NCBI RefSeq assembly: GCF_001700325.1
Contig: NZ_MATO01000003.1
Span: forward strand, 1-64,000
Direction: 5' to 3'
Origin: Caryophanon latum
GTDB taxonomy: Bacteria; Bacillota; Bacilli; Bacillales_A; Planococcaceae
DNA: 64,000 bases
This document shows, piece by piece, positions 59,330-64,000 of the stretch. How positions within the stretch are numbered: position 1 is the stretch's first letter; each line of letters opens with the position of its first letter. Both the position numbers and the translations under genes were made by a program. The notes under the pieces were generated by a model. The model had not been told where the DNA came from. It made no database searches and worked only from the letters and a program-made list of their open reading frames with translations.

Positions 59330-60706
59330 TTACAGCGTCGCAACTTCGTATAAATAATCGCCTAACACACGAAGCCCTTTATCGAAATTCTCTAAATGGA
59401 AATGCTCATTCGGCGCGTGGAAGTTTTCGCTATTTAAGCCAAAGCCCATTAGCACGACCGGCAAGTTTAAAATTTGGTCAAACGCTGCAACGATCGGAAT
59501 CGAGCCGCCACCGCGAATGAACGCAGTCGGCACTTCATACACGCGCTCATACGAACGACCTGCCGCTTGAATAACAGGGTGGTCAAACGGTGTAATGTAC
59601 GCAGGTCCTTTATCGAACTCTGAAATCGTAATGTCAACACCAACTGGCTTATGCTTTTCAACATGCGCCTTTAGCTTTGCGACAATTTCATCTGGATCTT
59701 GGTCTGGCACTAAGCGACACGTAATTTTTGCGCCCGCTTCGGCTGGTAACACCGTTTTAATACCTTCACCTGAGAAGCCACCGAACACGCCGTTTACTTC
59801 AAGCGTCGGACGCGCCCACGTTTGCTCTAAATATGAATAGCCCGCTTCACCAAACAATTCCTTCACGCCAACTTCTTCTTTTAATGCTTCCTCGTCAAAG
59901 TTCAAATCGCGATACGCTTGTCGCTCCTCTTCTGATAACGGACGTACATTGTCGTAAAAGCCGTCTACTTGAATCGTACCGTGCTCGTCGCGGAACGATG
60001 CTAACAGTTCAGCAAGTGCGTGAATGGCATTTTGTACACCGCCACCGTAAAGCCCAGAATGTAAGTCACCTTTTGCACCGCGCACATCAATTTGAATGCC
60101 CGCTAAACCGCGCAGCCCGTAGCAAACAGCAGGCTTACCAGGTGCGTATAATCCCGTATCAGAAATTAAAATTAAATCCGCTGCAAGCTTTTCTTTGTTC
60201 GCCTCTACGTAAGCAGGCAAGTTCGCACTGCCAATTTCCTCTTCACCTTCAATTAAAAATTTCACGTTCACAGGAAGCGTACCATCAAGTGCAAATAACG
60301 CTTCGATCGTTTTCAAATGCATAAATACTTGCCCTTTGTCGTCTGAAGCACCGCGCGCAAACAATTTATTGTCGCGAATCGTCGGCTCAAACGGCGGCGT
60401 TTCCCAAAGGTCTAATGGATCAACCGGCTGCACGTCGTAATGCCCGTAAAACAGGACAGTCGGCGCACCTTCTGCATGGAGCCATTCACCGTACACGACC
60501 GGATGCCCACCTGTTTCATCAATCGATACGTTTTCGATATTTAAGTTCGTTAGTTTGTTTGCAAGCCATTGTGCTGCTGTATACATATCTTCCTTATGGG
60601 CAGATAATGCACTAATGCTCGGAATGCGTAAAAATTCGTTTAGCTCTTGTAAATGTTTTTCACGATGCGCTGCAAAATAAGCATCGAGTTTTTGTAGTTG
60701 AGACAT
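59330..60706 (-). CDS. M20 family dipeptidase
   Basis: 458-aa zinc peptidase of the M20A/CNDP-like type. Metal and catalytic motifs: LFYGHYDVQPVDPLDLWETP (His/Asp), FARGASDDKGQ (bridging Asp), LIEGEEEIGS (catalytic Glu), ISDTG and the C-terminal NSENFHAPNEHF His. It hydrolyses dipeptides in the cytoplasm. Length fits (about 450-460). AGGAGG precedes ATG at 60706. Confidence 0.92.
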   Translation of the reverse strand: MSQLQKLDAYFAAHREKHLQELNEFLRIPSISALSAHKEDMYTAAQWLANKLTNLNIENVSIDETGGHPVVYGEWLHAEGAPTVLFYGHYDVQPVDPLDLWETPPFEPTIRDNKLFARGASDDKGQVFMHLKTIEALFALDGTLPVNVKFLIEGEEEIGSANLPAYVEANKEKLAADLILISDTGLYAPGKPAVCYGLRGLAGIQIDVRGAKGDLHSGLYGGGVQNAIHALAELLASFRDEHGTIQVDGFYDNVRPLSEEERQAYRDLNFDEEALKEEVGVKELFGEAGYSYLEQTWARPTLEVNGVFGGFSGEGIKTVLPAEAGAKITCRLVPDQDPDEIVAKLKAHVEKHKPVGVDITISEFDKGPAYITPFDHPVIQAAGRSYERVYEVPTAFIRGGGSIPIVAAFDQILNLPVVLMGFGLNSENFHAPNEHFHLENFDKGLRVLGDYLYEVATL

Positions 60707-60755
60707 TTTTCGTCCTCCTTATCGTTACTATGAGTTAGTTGATGTGTAAATGTCT

Positions 60756-60852
60756 ATGAAGCAAAGGTGGCGACTCCAGCAGGAAAAATACGAGCCAAAA
60801 ATACGTTGAGGCTGTGCTTGCGGAAAACATCCACTGTAGCGAAATAGACGAA
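60756..60852. repeat. GC-rich hairpin repeat, diverged copy
   Basis: GGTGGCGACTCCAGCAGGAA, then CGTTGAGGC and TGCGGAAAACATCCACT: the order of blocks seen in the copy at 18561. It lies in the region between the dipeptidase and the ECF sigma factor. Confidence 0.5.
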
Positions 60853-61046
60853 AAGCTAACTAACGTATGTCGTACATCGAGTATAGCATAGCAAAAAATG
60901 CTTCGGTTTCGGAAATAAATCACCTTACACAAAAAGGTTCCCACTATTACAACATTGTAAGAAATATGAAAGCCCATTCGATAGGTTGTAAGGTCAGACT
61001 TTGCGATACTAAATGTAACAACAAACGAAAGAACGGGGGAAATGAC

Positions 61047-61586
61047 ATGTTAGAAACAATTTATGAGGAATACAACCGATACATATACCATTTATGCTTA
61101 AAGCTGACGCGTAACACAGTCGAAGCGGAGGATTTAATGCAGGAGGTGTGGGTAAAGGTAGTGCGTTATGAATCGTACGTAGAAAGCGTTGATCACATTA
61201 AAGCGTGGCTGACGACAATTACGATGAACACATTCCGCGACCGCTACCGTAAAAACGTGCGCCGCAGCAAATACATGATGCATCAGCCAGAAGCGCTCGA
61301 TGTGCCAGTGCTTGATTTAGTCGCAAACAATGAGTTAACGACAGAGGAGAAGGTGGAGCAGGACGTTATTTCTGCAATCGTTCAAACGAAAGTAAACGAG
61401 CTAGATACAATTTACAAAAAAACATTATGGTATTTTTACGTAGACCAATATTCATTAGCGGAAATTTCAAATTTAATGAAAGTATCAATCGGCACAGTGA
61501 AGTCTCGTTTATTCCGTGCAAAGGCGCGTCTAAAAGAAATACTGTTATCTGACCACGGCATTGCCGAAACGATCATGCCAGCATAA
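61047..61586 (+). CDS. ECF-type RNA polymerase sigma factor
   Basis: 179 aa. Sigma region 2 (YIYHLCLKLTRNTVEAEDLMQEVWVKV ... HIKAWLTTITMN) and region 4 (LWYFYVDQYSLAEISNLMKVSIGTVKSRLFRAKARL) are complete, so it is an extracytoplasmic-function sigma factor. ATG at 61047 has GGGGGA seven bases upstream; the longer frame begins in the repeat region. No anti-sigma gene follows; the next gene is MarR on the opposite strand. Its regulon cannot be told from the window. Confidence 0.92.
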   Translation: MLETIYEEYNRYIYHLCLKLTRNTVEAEDLMQEVWVKVVRYESYVESVDHIKAWLTTITMNTFRDRYRKNVRRSKYMMHQPEALDVPVLDLVANNELTTEEKVEQDVISAIVQTKVNELDTIYKKTLWYFYVDQYSLAEISNLMKVSIGTVKSRLFRAKARLKEILLSDHGIAETIMPA

Positions 61587-61640
61587 CGATTCCTGTTGTG
61601 CTGCGCAGCCGACTTGCGAAAACAGCATAATATCGAATGA

Positions 61641-61677
61641 AAAAAGTAAGGAGCTGAAGTTGCTCCTTACTTTTTTT
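61641..61677. terminator. Bidirectional terminator
   Basis: AGTAAGGAGC / GCTCCTTACT with A5 and T7 flanks. The marR stop codon lies inside the stem. Confidence 0.9.
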
Positions 61678-62110
61678 CTGCTGTGTCTATAAGTAAGCAT
61701 TTATTAAAAATAGTACGCAGCGTATCGATTTCCTCTGTCGACAGCATGCCAAATAATTTATCAAAAAATGTGTCGATATGCATCTTTGAAATTTCGAGCA
61801 TTTCGAGCCCTTCATTGGTAATATGAATAAACGCTGCACGACGATCGAGTTCGTTTTGTTTACGCTCGATAAATCCGGCTTTAATGAGCTTCGTTGTCAG
61901 TACCGTAACCCCACCTGTCGTCACTTGTAGATGCTCGGCAATAGCGGATGGACGCTTTGGACCTTCCGCTGCCAAATATTGCAACAATAAAATATGTGAT
62001 TTTGAAATACCTAGTTCATTATGATGATTCCATTCGTTCATTAATTTACGCTCTAATGAAGCAACAGTATTGAAAAGGGCAGATAATGATTGTTGTTTTT
62101 GTTGATCCAT
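61667..62110 (-). CDS. MarR family transcriptional regulator
   Basis: 147 aa winged-helix dimer: ISKSHILLLQYLAAEGPKR, then recognition helix RPSAIAEHLQVTTGGVTVLTTKL and wing ERKQNELDRRAAFIHITNEG. It is likely a repressor that responds to a small ligand or stress; targets unknown. ATG at 62110 is preferred since GGGAG lies nine bases upstream; ATG at 62119 sits directly on that site. It follows the Spx-like gene, separated by a terminator. Confidence 0.9.
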   Translation of the reverse strand: MDQQKQQSLSALFNTVASLERKLMNEWNHHNELGISKSHILLLQYLAAEGPKRPSAIAEHLQVTTGGVTVLTTKLIKAGFIERKQNELDRRAAFIHITNEGLEMLEISKMHIDTFFDKLFGMLSTEEIDTLRTIFNKCLLIDTAEKK

Positions 62111-62179
62111 TGTTTTCATCTCCCGAAACGGTCGTGGTTCTTTGCTAAGTATAAAATAAACATGTGTGAAACGGTAGTT

Positions 62180-62215
62180 AAAAAAATAACGCTTATCGAT
62201 TAAACGATAAGCGTT
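62180..62215 (-). terminator. Terminator of the Spx-like gene
   Basis: AACGCTTATCG / CGATAAGCGTT stem; A-run at 62180-62187 gives the minus-strand T-run. Confidence 0.9.
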
Positions 62216-62222
62216 GTGTGGG

Positions 62223-62627
62223 TTATACGTCCATCGCAAGCTTTTGCATCGCATTTAGTTCAAATGCACGCACTTTACGTGGAATGAAACGACGAATATC
62301 CATTTCGTTATAGCCCACTTGAATGCGCTTTGAATCGATTAAAATCGGGCTGCGCAGCATACGCGGATATTGTTGAATTAATGTATATAGTTCTTGAATC
62401 GATAGTTGATCAATATCAATTTGTAAGTTTTTAAAATCGTTTGAGTTTGTTGCGATAATTTCATCTGTTCCATCTTCTGTCATGCTTAAAATTTCTTTAA
62501 ACTCAGCTAAAGATAAAAGCTGAGATGTAATGCGTTTTTCTGTATATTCGATATTGTTTTCTTTCAACCATTTAATTGCTTTTCTGGATGAAGAGCAACT
62601 AGCCTGTGTATAAATTGTAACGGTCAT
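62223..62627 (-). CDS. spx: Spx-like regulator with altered redox motif
   Basis: 134-aa ArsC/Spx-family protein. TEDGTDEI (with the RNA-polymerase-contacting Gly), the LIQQYPRMLR segment, QVGYNEMDIRRFIPRKVR and the overall length match Spx. The N-terminal motif is CSSS (Cys11-Ser14) where Spx has CxxC, so the disulfide switch cannot form. The Arg in the STRSK segment of Spx is Asn here (ATNSN), and RRP is RSP. It is likely an Spx paralogue that works without, or with different, redox sensing. ATG at 62627 is preceded by GGGGAATGAAGA. Confidence 0.87.
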   Translation of the reverse strand: MTVTIYTQASCSSSRKAIKWLKENNIEYTEKRITSQLLSLAEFKEILSMTEDGTDEIIATNSNDFKNLQIDIDQLSIQELYTLIQQYPRMLRSPILIDSKRIQVGYNEMDIRRFIPRKVRAFELNAMQKLAMDV

Positions 62628-62908
62628 TCTTCATTCCCCGCTTTCGACTATTTTATGTATATTTATCTTACCACTAAGATATTTGTAAAGCAATGCTTTC
62701 TAGCTTACAGTTTTGTAAACTTTGTAAAGAAAAATTTCACGTTTTCGCAGTGATTTTTGCTTGTTTCTTTATTTTACGTATGAAGGTGGTGAAAGGTTTC
62801 AAGAAATATTTTATCGCTCGCATTTTCCATTCCTTTTTTCCGAAAAGTTCAAACATGGACGACAAAAAAACAGCAATGCATAAGTTTCCTCACACATCGC
62901 TGCTCATA

Positions 62909-64000
62909 TTATTGCTGACCGTTTGTAAACCAGTCTTGCACGTTCCATACTTTCGTTGCTAAACCTTCGTAAAACTCAGGCTCATGCGATACGAGTACGA
63001 TCGTGCCTTTAAATTCTTTCATTGCGCGCTTTAGCTCAGCTTTTGCATCGACGTCTAAATGGTTTGTCGGCTCGTCAAATACTAGCCAGTTCGCAGGATC
63101 CATCATGAGCTTACATAAACGGACTTTCGCCTGCTCACCACCAGAAAGTGAGTTCAGCGGGCGCGTAATGTGGTCTGTTTTTAAGCCAGCTTTTGCAAGT
63201 GCTGCACGTACTGCTGCTTGTTCCATTGACGGGAAGGCATTCCATACGTCGTCAATCGGTGTAATTTTATCTGCTTTTACTTCCTGTTCGAAGTAAGATG
63301 GCTCTAAGTAGTCGCCTAAAATAACAGAACCATCAAGCGGCTTAATTTTACCTAGCATCGTTTTAAGTAATGTCGATTTCCCGACACCGTTCATGCCGAC
63401 TAACGCGATTTTTTCGCCGCGCTCAATGTCGAACGTAAGCGGTGGAAGAAGTGGTTTCTCTTTGTCGTAGCCGATGACTAAATCTTTTGCTTCAACTACG
63501 TAGCGGCTCGGTGTACGCGCTTCTTTAAAGCCAAACTCCGGCTTTACTGCTGTTTCTGGGCGGTCGATACGCTCTAGACGGTCTAACTGCTTCGCGCGAG
63601 ATTTCGCACGACCAGTCGTTGAGTAGCGCGCCTTGTTTTTGGCGATGAAGTCCTCTTGCTTTTTAATGAACTCCTGTTGCTTTTCGTACGCGTCGATGTG
63701 CTGGCGCTTATTAATTTCCGCGAGCTCTAAAAACTTCTCATACGTCGCCGTGTAACGCGTCATTTTTGAAAACTCTAATTGGAAAATAACGTCTACTACT
63801 TCGTTCATAAATTCCGTATCATGCGAAATTAATAAAAATGCGTGCGGGTAGTTTTTTAAGTAGTTTTTTAACCACGTAATGTGCTCTTCATCTAAATAGT
63901 TCGTTGGCTCATCCAGTAATAAAACTTTCGGCTTTTCAAGTAAAAGCTTCGCCAGTAATACTTTCGTACGTTGACCACCAGAAAGTGCTGATACGTCGCG
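62909..64000 (-). CDS. ABC-F family ATPase (5' end outside the window)
   Basis: At least 364 residues, with the N-terminus beyond the window. The visible part starts at the end of NBD1 (signature LSGGQ, LLDEPTNYLD, LISHD), then the inter-domain helical linker (about 90 residues, NKARYSTTGRAKSRAKQLDR) and NBD2: Walker A GMNGVGKST, signature LSGGEQAKVRLCKL, Walker B WLVFDEPTNHLD, H-loop LVSHEPEF. No membrane domains. ABC-F proteins act on the ribosome; this looks like the YkpA/YbiT/EttA-like housekeeping type rather than a resistance factor. Stop codon at 62909. Confidence 0.93.
   Translation of the reverse strand, partial: RDVSALSGGQRTKVLLAKLLLEKPKVLLLDEPTNYLDEEHITWLKNYLKNYPHAFLLISHDTEFMNEVVDVIFQLEFSKMTRYTATYEKFLELAEINKRQHIDAYEKQQEFIKKQEDFIAKNKARYSTTGRAKSRAKQLDRLERIDRPETAVKPEFGFKEARTPSRYVVEAKDLVIGYDKEKPLLPPLTFDIERGEKIALVGMNGVGKSTLLKTMLGKIKPLDGSVILGDYLEPSYFEQEVKADKITPIDDVWNAFPSMEQAAVRAALAKAGLKTDHITRPLNSLSGGEQAKVRLCKLMMDPANWLVFDEPTNHLDVDAKAELKRAMKEFKGTIVLVSHEPEFYEGLATKVWNVQDWFTNGQQ

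Overview
The window reads as a chromosomal segment of a low-to-moderate GC Gram-positive rod of the order Bacillales, most likely the Planococcaceae/Caryophanaceae group (relatives of Caryophanon, Kurthia, Solibacillus, Lysinibacillus). The basis is gene content (YocH-like LysM-3D protein with a WalR box, YjfB with a sigma-D promoter, Spx, HelD, PdaC, RocA/RocD/PutB/PutP, SLH protein), strong AGGAGG-type ribosome sites, classical sigma-A promoters and many hairpin-plus-T-run terminators. No rRNA, tRNA, phage or CRISPR was seen. Placement below family level is inference.

Layout. 1-940: end of a terminal-inverted-repeat element, then an AT-rich two-gene island (small amphipathic protein plus small membrane protein). 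962-5820: NDH-2/DUF1641, about 1 kb without a convincing gene, a YfbR-like HD nucleotidase, yjfB, the YocH-like protein. 5890-9993: EamA transporter, a 41-aa peptide gene, M20 amidohydrolase, deoxynucleotidase, a small ORF, an FhuF-like Fe-S protein. 10068-11282: DUF4395 protein, two tandem Fur-box-controlled small RNA genes with C-rich loops, and a 49-aa membrane protein. 11327-15254: glpFK with an attenuator leader, then pepT. 15516-25292: membrane protein, nitroreductase, DASS transporter, an orphan SAM-I riboswitch, coiled-coil DUF2325-like protein, short homoserine dehydrogenase. 25296-34885: second and third repeat elements, acyl-CoA dehydrogenase, hydroxyacid and saccharopine-type dehydrogenases, PdaC, a split ThrE exporter, a PAS-GGDEF-EAL protein. 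35350-44550: Fur-box-preceded heterodimeric ABC exporter, double GNAT, a sulfonate-type sulfur operon. 44550-49800: HelD, another repeat element, five tandem copies of a 41-aa gene, an SLH protein, a 23-aa membrane peptide. 49801-58000: proline/arginine catabolism cluster. 58100-64000: lipoprotein, dipeptidase, ECF sigma factor, MarR, Spx variant, partial ABC-F ATPase.

How the genes work together. PutP imports proline, PutB oxidises it to P5C, RocD makes glutamate semialdehyde (in equilibrium with P5C) from ornithine, and RocA oxidises that to glutamate. The regulator at 51517 sits between rocA and putBP but has lost the sigma-54 contact loop. Several peptidases, amino-acid transporters and glycerol genes, and no sugar PTS in view, fit an amino-acid/peptide-feeding organism. 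Iron control is suggested three times: the tandem small RNAs, the FhuF-like protein and the ABC exporter pair.

Best candidates for something undescribed: (1) the tandem Fur-regulated sRNAs at 10567-11004, which show compensatory base changes between copies; (2) the five-copy 186-bp tandem array of a 41-aa gene at 47467-48337; (3) a SAM-I riboswitch plus terminator with no methionine gene behind it at 20538-20762; (4) a MITE-like repeat family with conserved terminal inverted repeats.
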